A stretch of 64,000 nt of DNA from Triglochin maritima (GCA_963682175.1 OY821771.1:32446201-32510200), one strand, 5' to 3'; positions 24,190-35,776 are shown, counted from the first letter of the stretch. Notes: generated from the letters alone by a model not told the origin. Numbers and translations are program-made.

Positions 24190-24510
24190 AGACTCATTGC
24201 CGAGAAAGATGCCCAATTGGCTGAGAAGGATGACCAGTTGGATGAGTAGGATAACCAACTGGCTGAGAAAGACAACTAATTAGCTGAGAAGGACCAGGAA
24301 CTGGCAGTGAAGGATACATCAACTGGATGTGAAGGACCAGGAATTAGCTGAGAAGGACCAGGAACTGGATGTGAAGGAACTGGCTGTGAAGGAATTAGCT
24401 GAGAAGGATAAGCAACTGGCTGAGCAGGATGAGAAACTGGCTGATAAGGATAAGAAATTGGCTCAGAAGGATATAGAATTCACTGAGCAATACAAAGCAA
24501 TGAAGTCATC
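24190..24510 (+). repeat. In-gene tandem repeat coding a charged coiled coil
   Basis: About fifteen units of 21-24 bp of the type GCTGAGAAGGACCAGGAACT encode AEKDQEL-like repeats. It lies between the N-terminal domain and the Ulp1 domain. Two units carry TAG or TAA where others have GAG or CAA. Confidence 0.85.
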
Positions 24511-24744
24511 TGAAGACCTGGCAAATGACGTCCTTGAATGAGAAAAAATGGATATAGGTGGGCCTTTCCAGATGATTCCCAATAAACAATAAACAAAGGA
24601 CTAGATCCAGTAAATGATGTGGAGGATAGATCAAATACGCCAACACATGGATCAATCTATGGCAATGTAATGGTATGTCCCTATTATACTCAATTAACAA
24701 ACTTTGTATTTTAGTTACAGAATTTAATTATTGATTTTGTGTCA

Positions 24745-25000
24745 AGAATGTGTCCAAAGAGAATCTAGAAAAATTATGTCTAGATTGTTTCCAGAATGTG
24801 TCTAGAGAGTGTCCACAATCTATCCATAATGTGTCAAGAGATTGTCCAGAATGTGTAAAGGGAGTGTCCTGATTGTGTTCAAAGAGTGTCCACATTCAGT
24901 CCAGATTATGTCCAGAATATCTCTAGAACGTGTCCAGAAGGAATGTCCAAGGACAAGCATGTGTCCAGAATGTGTCCAACAAGTGTCTAGATAAGTGCAC
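24745..25000. repeat. GTCCAGAAT-type array 2
   Basis: About eighteen copies of GTGTCCAGA or GTGTCTAGA at 13-20 bp spacing, almost all in one orientation. It sits between the coiled-coil exon and the next exon of the Ulp1 gene, hence in a presumed intron. Confidence 0.8.
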
Positions 25001-26475
25001 CACCATCAACAAACTTGTATTTTACTTCCAATATTGAATTATCAATTTTTAATACTAGTACGTGACAAGTAACATGCATAAGCAATAAATCTTGAATTGA
25101 TTGCTAGAGAAGAGGGAGACAAATCAGCAGAAGAAGAAATAGAAAAGTTGAGTGAGAAGATAGAGGAACCAAAGCAAACAGAAGAGGAAGAAGAGAGGAA
25201 GGACGAAGAAGAGAGGAAATGAGGGAAAATAAGGAACGCGGAATCACCACTGAGTGGTTGGACAGAGAAAAAAAGCTCTCTAGAAAAACAAAAATAAAAT
25301 AGCCATTGAGAGGACAAAGAGGAAGAATGAGAAGGCTGAAAACAAAGGAACCGAATGACAAGAATGACCAGAAGAAGAAAAGAAAAGGTGAAGAAATATC
25401 GAACTAGTCATTTATGCAGAAAAGACTGAAGTATGATGGGAACACCACTAACATAAAATTGTTTCCAACAAATACTTCTTTGTCCCTACCATGCGTACGT
25501 GGAGATAAAGACATTGACATGTATGTCATGGTTGGCTTGAGCAATGATGAACAAAATTTACTTCTAAATTGCACAACCCACACCGTGAACCTTAACACCA
25601 ACATCTGGTCCAATGACGTTGCCGGGTGACGTTGAAAGATCTAAAATATCTCACTAAAGGGTCAGAGCTCTCAACACATGTAAGTATATTAGAATTTGTG
25701 AATCAAATTTTCTTTTAACATACTGAAACGAGAAGTTAATTGTACACATTTGAATTAACAGCTAATAGACAGAATGCTTTGTGTGTTGGAGCAAAGAAAA
25801 GAGATGAAATCATGAAATGTTACGACAAACAATAATCACCATACCATCCGTGGCTACGGACGCTATCGAAACTAAGAGCGATGTTTTTATATCAGAGATG
25901 ATAGATGAATGGGTAAAGGGTTGGGACCCAAAGGACATTGTAATTGTACAACCACTGATAAAATTAAGGCATTGGACACTTCTAACTGTAAGCGCACCAA
26001 ACGCAACAACTCAACATTATAACAACATTGTGCTTGATCTTAATGATGATGATCCATCGATGCCACTAGGTGTCCACGAGGACATAACGGTCCTGATGGC
26101 AGGCTTTTAGAGAAAACGCAAGGGTGTCTAATGGGAGTTGTCATTAGAAAGTGAAACCTCCCAACGCCAAGCACAAAGTAGCAATAATTGTGGCTCGTTC
26201 GTCATTCACTGGGTAAGATTATTATGCTAGGAGAAGATCCAACATCAGAAAAGGATATCAAATATCAACACTTGGTTAGGGGCGAAATCATAATGTATTT
26301 GCTTAGGAATTCCAGATTTAAAAGCCCATTGTAAATTTGTTCGTCAATTACTTGTACGGACTTGTTAAATTACTATTGTGATATAAATCATTAACTTTAA
26401 TATACCTTTTAAAATGATGTCAAGTTATACCCAACATTGTTATTGCATTAATGTTCTTGTTACTTCGATGAGTCT

Positions 26476-26900
26476 ATTATCCAAAATGAGTCCAGAGTTG
26501 TCCAGATGTGTCCGGGGGTGGCCAGAATGTGTCCAGAAGGTGTCCAAAATTGCAACCATTTTGGACACACACACTAACTGGCTCGTGTCCAGATTCAACT
26601 CATTTTTAACAGAATTAGTCCAGAATGTGTCCAGAATCGCAACCATTCTAGACACGCACTGACTGGCTCGTGTTCGAATTAGAGTCATTCTGGACAGACA
26701 CTAGACAAATTCATAATTGTCTCTTTTCCAGGTTTTGTGTGTCCAAAATGTGTCTAGAAGCAGTCCAATTATGGACACGAGTCAGTTGAGAAGGTGTCCA
26801 GAATCACAATCATTCTTAACACGCTCTGGACATATTCTGAAAACACAAAACTTCAGGACGAGCCAATCCAGACTTTGTCCAGTGTGTCCAAAATGTATCC
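26476..26900. repeat. GTCCAGAAT-type array 3
   Basis: Copies of TGTCCAGAAT alternate with the complement ATTCTGGACA and with CTGGCTCGTGTCC, giving local hairpins. It lies downstream of the Ulp1 stop codon. Confidence 0.8.
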
Positions 26901-27143
26901 ATAGTGTGTTGTGGCGTTTGGATTCCTAAAATCTGCCTTCGTTTTTTTGAAAGGGAAAACGAGATTGTTCACGACAAGATTTTTAGGGTATTTTTGACAG
27001 TTCGGATTATGAAACATTTCCATTCCTCCAAATTTCCCACACATATAAGTATACAACGCTATTTGCTTCTTTTGTTACTTCCTTGCATATCGCTCTCTAC
27101 CACCATCTTCCCTCCTTCCTCATTTCTAATATTCAAGTCCGAG

Positions 27144-27570
27144 AATGTTGCTTAACGATGACATCCAAGAGGTCATGGGTCTTGATGAGCTACTATGCAT
27201 ATGCGGTTACCCTGCAAAATGTGTGTCGTGACATTGGCAGGGGTATCTAAGGTCTGGTGGCGGTGTAGGGCACCAGACGTTGAGGTTGTTTTTGTTTTTT
27301 TGTGTTGACAAATGGTTTTGTGTTTTTCTTTTTGTTTAGGTTTATAATCTATGAAATCGATCGTATAGTTGCAGGGCCACCAGAAATGTGGATTTTACAT
27401 TTGACTCAGTCTCAAGCTTACTCCCTCCTTCGAAACCACTACAGCAGATCGTCCAGAAGCTGGACGAACTCGCCCGACAAGCGGGTGCACTAGACCGTCG
27501 TTTGACGGTCATTCAAGACACGCTGACAGACATCCTTATAGACAACAATATGGTATTTCATTACTTCTGA
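27144..27570 (+). pseudogene. Small ORF pair with CxCG motif and coiled coil, possible GRF-type remnant
   Basis: The plus strand reads MLLNDDIQEVMGLDELLC, then ICGYPAKC. After a frame change it has a WWRCRAP motif, and after a likely intron a predicted amphipathic helix (LQQIVQKLDELARQAGALD). A CxCG...RC order followed by a coiled coil recalls the GRF zinc finger proteins often encoded by plant transposons. The zinc ligands are incomplete and the frame is broken. It could equally be unrelated. Confidence is low. Confidence 0.25.
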
Positions 27571-28069
27571 GTTACAAGTTGTTATACGTTGCGTTGTTAT
27601 GATAATAAACACTGATATAGGTAAACTAACCTGTAATTATTTTTATTGAGTAGTTTCATCCCCGAACACACCAACTACTAACCTTCTGACCTCCCTAGTG
27701 CCTGATGTGTCTCTAGGCTTTGAAGACCACAACAGACCGACCAAGAAATGACCGAAGGTGGAGTTTTTGAATAAGTTTCTTAAAGAAGATTGGAAGAAGT
27801 TTTTTGGTTAAGGATGTCTGAAGATTTGTATTAAGCATACTTTGTTGATGTAAAACTTAGTTTTTAAAGTTATTTTGTAAGTTACTTTAATATCCAGTTG
27901 CTTGTTAGAAGTTTCTTCATCGATTTATTCTATGATGTTAAACTTTTGTGATATTAATCAAATTAAACTGTGATAAAATGAATGAACATATATCCAACAT
28001 TGTCATTGGACCAATGTTCCTTTTTTAATTTGATGAGTTTTATAGTTAAATGAACTAATAATAAGAAAG

Positions 28070-28520
28070 TCCAAAATGTGTCTGAAACTGTCCAGAATGT
28101 GTCCAGAGCGTTTCAAGAAGTCAGTCCAATGATGGACACAATACACTCTATAGCCAGTCTGGAGTCAATCCAGGATGTGTTTAGAATGTGTCCAAATTGT
28201 GTCCTAAATTAGACCCGAAAAGTCCAGACCATATTGTTTCCAGAAGCATCCAAAATGTGTCCAGATTGGCTGATTCTGGAGACTCTAAACTGACTCGTGT
28301 TCAAGTTACGTGTGTCCAAAATGTGTACATAACGTGTCTAGAAGCAATCACATTTTGGACAGGAGCCTCTTCAATGAGTGTCCAGAATTTGACTGATTCT
28401 GCACACAATTTGTACACAAAAAACCTGGGCACGAGCCAATCCAGAATTTTTCGAGATTGTGTCATGAATGTGTCCACAAATGAGAGTAGTGTCCAAATGA
28501 CTAAGGTAAGTCCAAATTGT
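28070..28520. repeat. GTCCAGAAT-type array 4
   Basis: Degenerate copies of GTGTCCAGAA and complement, with ACGAGCCAATCCAGA blocks. It lies between the Ulp1 gene and the 3' end of the transposase gene. Open frames on both strands here are repeat artefacts. Confidence 0.75.
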
Positions 28521-29793
28521 GACCAGATACACACACATATGATTCATAACTCTTCCTGGACATCAATTCTAATTAAAAAATCAAATTGTGTACAGATAAA
28601 CAAATTAAAATTCATAACTTCTAGCTTTTTTTATAGACTCAAATCCCAATCAGAATAGTTTGGATCTCCAGGCCGAGGAATTACATCACATGAATCAACT
28701 TTTCCTTACACTTGTTCTTATATTTTGAGTTCTTTTGGATGATCTTCTTGGAGATTTTGTCTGCAGTCGAGACTCTTAGATTGATAGGTGGTCGTCCAAC
28801 TCTTCAAACTGGAATAGGATTTAACACTGAAGCATTTTTTGTCTTCTCATTATGAATATTACTTGTGTCATAAGGGTGGGAGGACTGCCTAGAGATTTGA
28901 GATTTTATGTAAACCAAGAACATAACCACCACTTCTATCTTTCATGGGACATGAATGCTTCCTCAGCAAGCGGCGCACAACGTCCAACAACGTTATTATA
29001 TCTTGCATTTTCATCCAGCTACAAGTTGATTTTATCGAGTGGTGGGGAGCTTCATAGCTACGTCTGATGTCTTTCCTCCAACGACGAAGAATCTAAGCAG
29101 ATGGTATAGTGAAAATGTTGAAAAGATTGACAACAACTAAAGTGTGACAACATATAATTCTTTCATGTTCAAACATGCAACAACTACAAGAAAATGTAAG
29201 ATCGTGCGGGTTGTATTGCACTTCAAACCTTTTCTCCTTGTGATCCTGCAAGTGTTCAACATGGATACGTTCTCTGCCAAAGATGTACAACACCTCATTC
29301 CTGTTTTCACCATGCATAATCACAATATAACACTCCCAATTTGATATTGAAATATCTTGAAAACTCCATACAACTAAGACAATTGTTTTTCGAATGAAAA
29401 TTGGGTAATTAGCTGAGGATGACGATGACGAGAATCAAAATCTGCTTGGGCCTCATTCTCTTACTTGTGACGCAAAACTGACTCATATTGTTGGACAAAT
29501 TGTTTAAGAGTATTGTTAAAACTTAGATACTTGTCAAAAAATATTCATACTTTCACTTCTCTACGTAGAAGACATCCCAACAAAAAAAATCCCCCAACGA
29601 ATGCACACACCTAAAATAACCGAATATTGAAAATTGATTACAACCAAGAGTTTTTATGTAGAGAATGTTTTTTTTGAATGAAATCAACCCATTTTGGGTC
29701 AAAAACATCCTCATCTTGAAACTCTTAAACCAACTACTTCAATCGAGATATGATAACAACTTTGTTGGTGCAGGCAGTTTGAGAGGTGATTTG

Positions 29794-31324
29794 TGTTGGC
29801 TTTTAGGCATTAATCCATGTTTTGATGATTTAAGCAACCTAATCTTAATCTTAATCCAAAGTAGAGTAGCAACCATTATGCATAGCATATATATTGTCTT
29901 GTGCTAACTTCTACAGGTGATCAAGACTCAAGGAAGAAAAATAAATAAAGTCAAGACATGTAATTTTACATTTAATTGAGTCATAGGAACTTTGTGTACT
30001 TGAGCATACAAGAGTTGAAACCTACTCACATACACAGTAGGTTCCTTGTAGAAATCACACACAAAGTTTCACACCATTTGGACTTCAATAGATCACCCAA
30101 ACCTTAGTCAGAAAAACATTTAAAACCTTATTCTAGATTTCTTGTGCCAATCGGTCAACCGCCTTTTGACCTTTCGGTCGACCGGTCCGTCCAGTCGTCC
30201 AGACGTCCAGTCATCCATTTTGTCCATTTGTCCAGACGTCCGAAGTGCAGATTTCTTACTTCCACCGGTCAACTGCCCTTGACTTTTCGGTCGACTGTTC
30301 CCGTATTTTTCGAATGACCGCTACCTTTGTCATTTTATACAATGGTCGTATTCATATAAATTCAACCTACCCCTAACACACAATTCGCCATTGGTCGAAC
30401 GATGACCTACAATCGGTCAACCGGATGAACACTTTTCTTGAGCCACAAAGTGCATGTTGTTTTTCAATCGAACGGATCCATACCTTGTGTTCGACCGATC
30501 ACCTTTAATATGGCCAAACCCCCTGAACGGTTGACCGTTCCATGATTTTAGTTTGATCGTTCACTTAAGTTAACTTAAGTTAGAACCCAATTGGGTCGAC
30601 TGCCTCTCTGTTCGGTCGACCGTTTGTTCCTGGCACTTCTGGACTGCGTTTCTGGACTTCAATCAGTCGACCGAGTGACTCATCTGTTGGACCGTTGTGG
30701 GATAGAATTGCATAACTTAAAATTCTATTTTGTGTATCTTTCACACAACTCCATCAACTCTTCCCAACGGCTAGAAAACTTTAGGAGCTTATAAATAGAG
30801 GACCAAACACATTGTTTAGAAGGCTCTCACACTTCCAATTGCTACATATACTAGAGAGACTTCTCCCAATCCTCAAACCCTTAAATCATACACACCAAGC
30901 TTAAACTTCCACATCTTTGATCAATTCTCAATCATACTCAAAGTTTGCTCAAGATAGAGAGTGTTGTTCCACTCAATCTTGTTGTCAAAAGTAGATATTT
31001 CGTCCGAAGCATCCCTCTCGGATTGAGAGAGGAGGAAAACAAGTTCGCGAGGTTGTTCGCGGAGCTTGCTTTGTAAAGAAGTTGTCTCACGGCCTGGAAC
31101 GGAGAGTAGATAGTGAAGTCGTGAGCGGAGCTCGTGGAGACGAGCGGGGCTTGCAAGAGAGGAGGTAGGTGGGAGATCGAACCTCTATAAAAACACTTGT
31201 GTCCAGTGTGGTTTGCATTGCATTTCTCTACTTTGTTTAAATTGTTTATGCTACACATCTAGTTTCTTTAAGTAGGGATTTAGCGTAAAATTGATTAGAT
31301 AATTAGGACCTTTATGGTCCTACA
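29794..31324 (+). mobile_element. Solo LTR, family A, with perfect target duplication
   Basis: It starts TGTTGGCTTTTAGGC and ends GGTCCTACA, flanked on both sides by ATTTG (29789-29793, 31325-31329). It interrupts the MULE transposase coding region. Family A LTRs flank the gag-only retrotransposon at 44842-51284. It contains palindrome island 4 (30148-30690) and a TATA-like TATAAATAGAGG near 30789. A length of 1531 bp is close to the other A copies. Confidence 0.88.
30148..30690. repeat. CGGTCGACCG palindrome island 4 (in solo LTR A)
   Basis: About fourteen full or decayed copies, such as TTCGGTCGACCGGTCC near 30173, CGGTTGACCG near 30528 and TTCGGTCGACCGTTTG near 30611. A short run of GTCCAGACGTCCAGTC (30188-30240) is embedded. 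Confidence 0.8.
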
Positions 31325-31944
31325 ATTTGTTCATGATGTGCCAAATATAAAATTTATGTCTAAAGTCTGAAAAAACAATTCGGATGGTATAGGTAATAAC
31401 ATGACATTGGTCGGTTATAATGGTGGTGGTGTTCTGAAACAAACAATGTGCATAACCAATTAGCAGTATACATAATAAATTAATGGTTGCAATGTAAAAT
31501 GATTACATACCCCCATGCAAGTTAGCCAAGTTCGAAACAGCCAAAATAGTTATCAGTTGTTTCGCATGCCAACAACGAACAACGAAAAGTATAGACTCAA
31601 AATGATAGTTGACACTAATAAAAGGAGAAAATGACATCACATTTATTTGTTAGATAGGTTGTGTCGAAACAAACTGTATCTTCAAAATAATCGTAGGTGA
31701 CACAAAAACAAGAGTCGGCCCAAAACACGTTTTTCACATGTCCATCGTCGTCTATTTCCATAACATAAACAAAATTGAGATCCAAATCTGCATCTTGATG
31801 AAATGATTCTGAAGAGCTTGGGCATCCCCTGGTCTTAACTTAATGTTACGAACCTTAGCCAACACATTCCTGTGAAGACAACAATTGATCAAAATTGTGA
31901 GGTATGAAGAGGACTAAAACAAGAAGTCATGACCAATCTGGACA

Positions 31945-32125
31945 CACCCTAAAATTGGCCCGTCTCGAGATTGGACTTGTTCTGGACACATTCTGTACAA
32001 TTTCAGGGCTGACTCGTAGCCAGGTTTTGGTTGTCCATAGAGTGTCCAGAATCAATCAAATTTTGAACACGAGCTAGTTCATTGGCTTTCTAAAATTGGA
32101 ATAATTTTGCACACATTCTCAACAC
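31945..32125. repeat. GTCCAGAAT-type array 5a (transposase intron)
   Basis: Degenerate TTCTGGACAC and GTCCAGAATC units at the end of the MULE intron. Solo LTR D at 32132 interrupts the array, which resumes at 33857. Confidence 0.75.
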
Positions 32126-32527
32126 ACAAAATGTTACATCCTTAACCCTTTGCTAATTGGGTTTATTGTGTTTTAGGTGGTGGATTAGAGGATGATGAGA
32201 TGGTTTGGTTTGGATTGAGTATAAAAGGTTGGATTCATCTCTCTCCCTCTCACTTCTCTCTCTTCACACTCGTGTCTCTCTCTCTCACCCCTCTCTCCCT
32301 CGATCCTTTTCTGATCCAGCTTGGGGGAAGTCGTGGAGGCGAGATTGACGACGCACGGAGGAGCTCAGGTGATTGCCGGAGTCGAGGTGATCATGTTAGG
32401 GGTTTTTGCCGGAGAAGAGGGGGGTTTTGCGAGGAAGTGCTCGCCGGAATTCTTCAAAGGCTTCTTCAAGCCTTAAAGGTATGCCAAGCTTTAGTTTAAT
32501 CCTCCCTTTAGCCTTTGTGAGGATTGG

Positions 32528-33105
32528 AGTGGTCGACGGTAGGCCGAAAGGCTCGTCGAGAACCTTGCAGCACCTTTTCTACTCTGGAACGGTCAACCGG
32601 CGGGTTGGTGCGGTCGACCGGGCGTGGTGTTATTCGGGCAAAATCCCTTGCACCGGTCGGACGATACTCTTCGAGTGGTCGACCGGTGGTACGTTTTAGC
32701 AAGGGAAAGAGGCTCTGGGTGTTTTCAGTCGAACGAGTCCCCTTTGCCGGTTGACCGAAAGCACTGTTGTAAGTCGGTTGGGGGCGTTGACCATTTAACG
32801 GTCGACCGCTCGTTGACTTTGTCTGACCGATAACTTAAGTTAACTTAATGGCCGGTCAACCTGAAGAGTTGTTTCGGTCGACCGTGTAGTGCGGATTGTT
32901 GGTGAGTTTTATTGGTGGGAATCGGTCGACCGTGATTGTTTGGTCATTCGACCGTTGATGCTTTTTGAGCAAGAGAGGATTTGACTGTTTGATTTCAGTC
33001 GAACGGGGCCCCTCTGCCGTTCAACCGGTTTAACCTTATTTCAGTTTTATTGTGGAATAGTAGTGGTGTTCGGTCGACCGTTTGTGGTCTTCTGTTCGAC
33101 CGTTA
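32528..33105. repeat. CGGTCGACCG palindrome island 5 (in LTR D)
   Basis: About fifteen full or decayed copies, for example CGGTCGACCG near 32611, 32799, 32876, 32923 and 33071, plus CGGTTGACCG and GGTCAACCGG variants. Confidence 0.85.
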
Positions 33106-33235
33106 GGCAGAGTTTTGCATATGGATGCTTGTGTTGTGTGTGGTTGGATCTGCCTCGAGGGCAACGGGTCCCCGGCCTCCTGGGGGCAACGGTACGGACA
33201 TGCCGGCCTAAGAGGAGATCGTGGTTGTGGCTCTA

Positions 33236-33470
33236 CGGAGCGGTGCCTTGTGTGCACGTTGTCGTGGCCGATGATTTTCCGGCAGTGCCTTGTGTGCACG
33301 TGTGATTGTGGGGTTGGGGTGAGAGGACCCTTGAGACCCGTGGCTGATGATTTTCCGGCAGTGCCTTGTGTGCACGTGGTGTGGCCGAGACTCTGACCGG
33401 CGGTGCCTTGTGTGCACATGTGTTGTTGTTGCCGATGTTTTCCGGCAGTGCCTTGTGTGCACGGGAGTTA
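33236..33470 (+). repeat. Minisatellite with GTGCCTTGTGTGCACG core
   Basis: Five copies of GTGCCTTGTGTGCACG or a close variant, usually preceded by TTTTCCGGCA, at 45-70 bp spacing. They occupy the place held by a different 33-bp minisatellite in LTR D copy 1. Confidence 0.85.
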
Positions 33471-33856
33471 GATATGCTTTTACTGCATTCTTCATTTCAT
33501 GTTTCATATACACATGTTATGTTCATATGTTAGGGGTTTGGCATACGGGGTTTCCCTAGGGGAAACTCAGGCATTGTTTGTTTACATGTCAGGTCGTGCG
33601 CGTCAGTAGGTGGTGGTGACTGCGGGCAGGAGCACCCAGACCAGATCCTGTCCTTTTATCCTTCGAGGTGGATGATTTTCCCTTGTACATGTGTTTGTAT
33701 ATCTTTTGTGTTGGGTTGTAATCATCCTTGACTCGTGTATTATACAGTTTACCACTTTATATTATATATACTTGTGGTTTGGTGACGACCTCGGTGTTAA
33801 TTCTTTTATCTGTTTAAAGTTTTAAATTTTCCGTTGTTTCGGGGTGTTACACAAAA

Positions 33857-34325
33857 CCTGGCAACGTCTAGAGTGCGTCCAGAATCAGTCCAATTCTGGA
33901 CAACCACCAACTGGCTTGTGTCTAGAATTTGACTGATTCTAGACACACTGGACAATTTCTGGAAGAGCTCGTAGCCAGGTTTTGGTTGTCCAAAATTGTC
34001 CAGTGTGTCCAGAATTAGTAAAATTCTGTACACAAGCCAGTTTAATGTCTGTCCAGAATTGGACTGATTCTTGACAATTCTGGACTGGCTCGTTGCCAGG
34101 TTTTGTGTGTCCAGGATTGTCCAGAGTGTGTATATAATTAGTCAAATTTTGGACAGCCACTCACTGCCTCGTGTCCAGAATTTGACTGATTCTGGACATA
34201 CTCTGGACAATCCTGGACATCTCTAGACTTGCTCTTGCCCAGTCTTGTGTGTCCAACGTCTGTCGAGGATGTGCCGATAAGTTAAGTTTATACCCAGGGC
34301 AGTTTAGAGATTGTCCAGATTGAAT
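33857..34325. repeat. GTCCAGAAT-type array 5b (transposase intron)
   Basis: Alternating direct and inverse copies: GTCCAGAATTTGACTGATTC, TCTGGACA and CTCGTAGCCAGGTTTTG-type spacers recur with a period of roughly 110-130 bp. Direct and inverted copies can form hairpins. The array separates the FAR1 domain exon from the MULE domain exon. Confidence 0.8.
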
Positions 34326-34934
34326 CTATAACATGTTCAGTGGTTGTCTCTTTCATGCTCACCTAACATCTCTTTCATTGAATGTGAGGTTTTCATGCCC
34401 ACGAGCTTCAACAACAAAAAACTTGCATTGTTTTGGACCTGAAATACTGGTTGCATCGATTGAAGCAATTCGTAGTTTCTTTGCTTCAGAAATCTCATGT
34501 TGTCAACAAAGAAAGCGCAGTTGATTGATGTCCAACATGTCATGATTATGCTCCAAACAAACGTCAGTGAGAACATAACCCTTCACCGGGTTTCCAACAA
34601 CTCTAACACGTGTAGGAAAGTTGACGCATATAGACAATCGTGAATGAACTTCAGCCTGACCTTGGTTAGGGGGTGGACCACCATCCTTGGAACACGTCAA
34701 AGTGGCTTTGGTGATAACATCATGAGTGTAATGAGAATGTCTCATCTTGATGCTGAATCCATTAACATCCGCAAACGCGGTATAAAACTTATGGGTTTCT
34801 TAAAATATTTTGAAAGATTCACACGTATGGTTGAGAGGAAGAACCCGCCTCTAGATTGTCTTGCTGGTCGACGTGAGCAACGATCTTCATCGTCGTGGAG
34901 AAATTCTATGTGCATGATAAAGAAGAGAAAATAA

Positions 34935-35257
34935 GGTAAGAGATGAAGAGTGAAGATACAAAACTTCTATTTTTGGAAAGAGGTATTAACATAATTTTAA
35001 AAGTAAACAATACCATACATTTGAAAAGTAAACGCAACACATACTATTTCTGGTTACTTTACGTGAAAAAACCAGTGACGCAAAAAATGTGCGTGTCCGG
35101 CAATCATTTTCCTTTATAATATAGCATGGCAGACAGTTAGGAGTCACATGTTCTTAGTTCCAACTTCCAATCCTTCCAATCCTGACCATCTTTTATTTGT
35201 TTGTTCACATGCCACTACGGTGTATACTAAATTTTGATGGTACTGTTTTCAACATAT
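34935..35257. other. Presumed 5' flank of the MULE transposase gene
   Basis: AT-rich, with no gene seen. It presumably contains the minus-strand promoter and the outer end of the Mutator block, but no terminal repeat could be identified. Confidence 0.3.
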
Positions 35258-35265
35258 GACAAAAC

Positions 35266-35776
35266 TAGGGGTGAAACTTTGTACCCGAAATCCGTCAATC
35301 CTACCGACTCCGTATTCGAAATCAAAAGATTTATCCGAGAGAAAAAAAATTCGCAACCGAATTCGTATTCGGATATAAACATCCGTAAAAAACGAAACGA
35401 ATATGGATATTAGTACATCCGATTCGAATAATATTCGCTTCATATTTTATATACACATATAAATAAATAAAAAAATATAATATATATGAATTAAATTATC
35501 TTATTTATATTATATTTAATATTTTCCATGTAGATAAAAAATAAAGGGTTGAAATTTATTCTTGTTTAAATCAATCAAAATATGTTTTTAAGTCTATTCG
35601 GATTTTTTAACGAATTCAAATATCGTAATTCGGAATGAATTTTAAACTTCATTCGGATGCGAATTTATTCGAATTCGGATCCGAATTCGTATCCCTTTCT
35701 CATAAATTCGATCAGATCCGAATTCGAATTCGGATAATGACACATCCGTTTCGTATCTGCTCTGTTTTCACCCCTA
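35266..35776. mobile_element. hAT MITE, 511 bp, with perfect 8-bp duplication
   Basis: The ends are TAGGGGTGAAA and TTTCACCCCTA, perfect inverted repeats over 10-11 bp. The flanks are GACAAAAC on both sides (35258-35265, 35777-35784). Subterminal regions repeat CCGAATTCG-like words, as in the hAT element at 15691-19420. It has no coding capacity. Confidence 0.92.

Larger units (their letters stand above)
22997..26334 (+). pseudogene. Ulp1-like (C48) cysteine protease gene of a transposon, decayed
   Basis: A probable first exon begins MSSNKESESPNG at 22997. The next (23113-23400) has a domain with FTHFENIQKIT and FKASHVTMILGL, like the N-terminal domain found beside Ulp1 in plant transposon proteins. 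23620-24540 gives a basic segment and then a charged heptad-like coiled coil made of repeats of AEKDQELA type (24190-24510). 25817-26334 is the protease domain: His in LRHWTLL near 25970, Asp in IVLDLND near 26036, and Cys in NNCGSFVIHW near 26193, a plausible His-Asp-Cys triad. Stops and frame changes occur in the coiled coil (24247, 24279) and after the Cys motif (26230). Ulp1 proteins cleave SUMO; their role in transposons is unknown. Exon borders are approximate. Confidence 0.7.
32132..33851 (+). mobile_element. Solo LTR, family D, copy 2, with perfect target duplication
   Basis: It starts TGTTACATCC and ends GTGTTACA, flanked on both sides by CAAAA (32127-32131, 33852-33856). It has a CT-rich leader, palindrome island 5 (32528-33105), a block GGCAACGGGTCCC...GGTACGGACAT also found in copy 1, a minisatellite (33236-33470) and a T-rich 3' end. 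Open frames in the GC-rich centre are not conserved with copy 1, so I treat them as non-coding. The internal region is absent. Confidence 0.9.
28850..34915 (-). pseudogene. FAR1/FHY3-type Mutator (MULE) transposase, split by two solo LTRs
   Basis: From the minus-strand N terminus, 34915-34337 encodes a FAR1 DNA-binding domain (SFKIF, HKFYTAFA, GFSIK, later CLEHNHDM). After a long intron holding GTCCAG repeats and a solo LTR D, 31920-31325 encodes the MULE domain: KNVFWAD, YFEDTVCFDTTYLTNKCD with catalytic Asp near 31674, then TIITDQCH with Asp near 31411 and KFYIWHIM. The gene is then cut by solo LTR A. 29793-28850 resumes with FVGMSST.RSESMN and a SWIM zinc finger (FSCSCCMFEHERIICCHTL). Stops and frameshifts occur throughout and the third catalytic residue is not visible. 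Such proteins bind terminal repeats and cut DNA; domesticated relatives are light-signalling factors. This copy is dead. Confidence 0.82.
22828..35160. mobile_element. Composite Mutator-like block: Ulp1 gene (+) and FAR1-type transposase gene (-)
   Basis: Two decayed transposon genes converge here: an Ulp1-type protease on the plus strand (22997-26334) and a FAR1/MULE transposase on the minus strand (28850-34915). Between and within them lie five GTCCAGAAT arrays. Two solo LTRs (29794-31324, 32132-33851) are later insertions with perfect 5-bp duplications. Mutator elements carrying an Ulp1 gene beside the transposase are known in plants (Kaonashi-type). I found no convincing long terminal inverted repeats, so the outer limits are approximate and the one-element reading is inference. 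Confidence 0.55.

Noticed and set aside
24190..25000. CRISPR-like array from regularly spaced short repeats
   Set aside because: The units are degenerate, lie in a plant transposon gene, and either encode a coiled coil or vary in spacing; there are no unique spacers or cas genes.
32200..33559. Multiple plus and minus open frames in the GC-rich centre of the solo LTR at 32132
   Set aside because: The frames are not kept in LTR D copy 1 and coincide with palindrome and minisatellite arrays.
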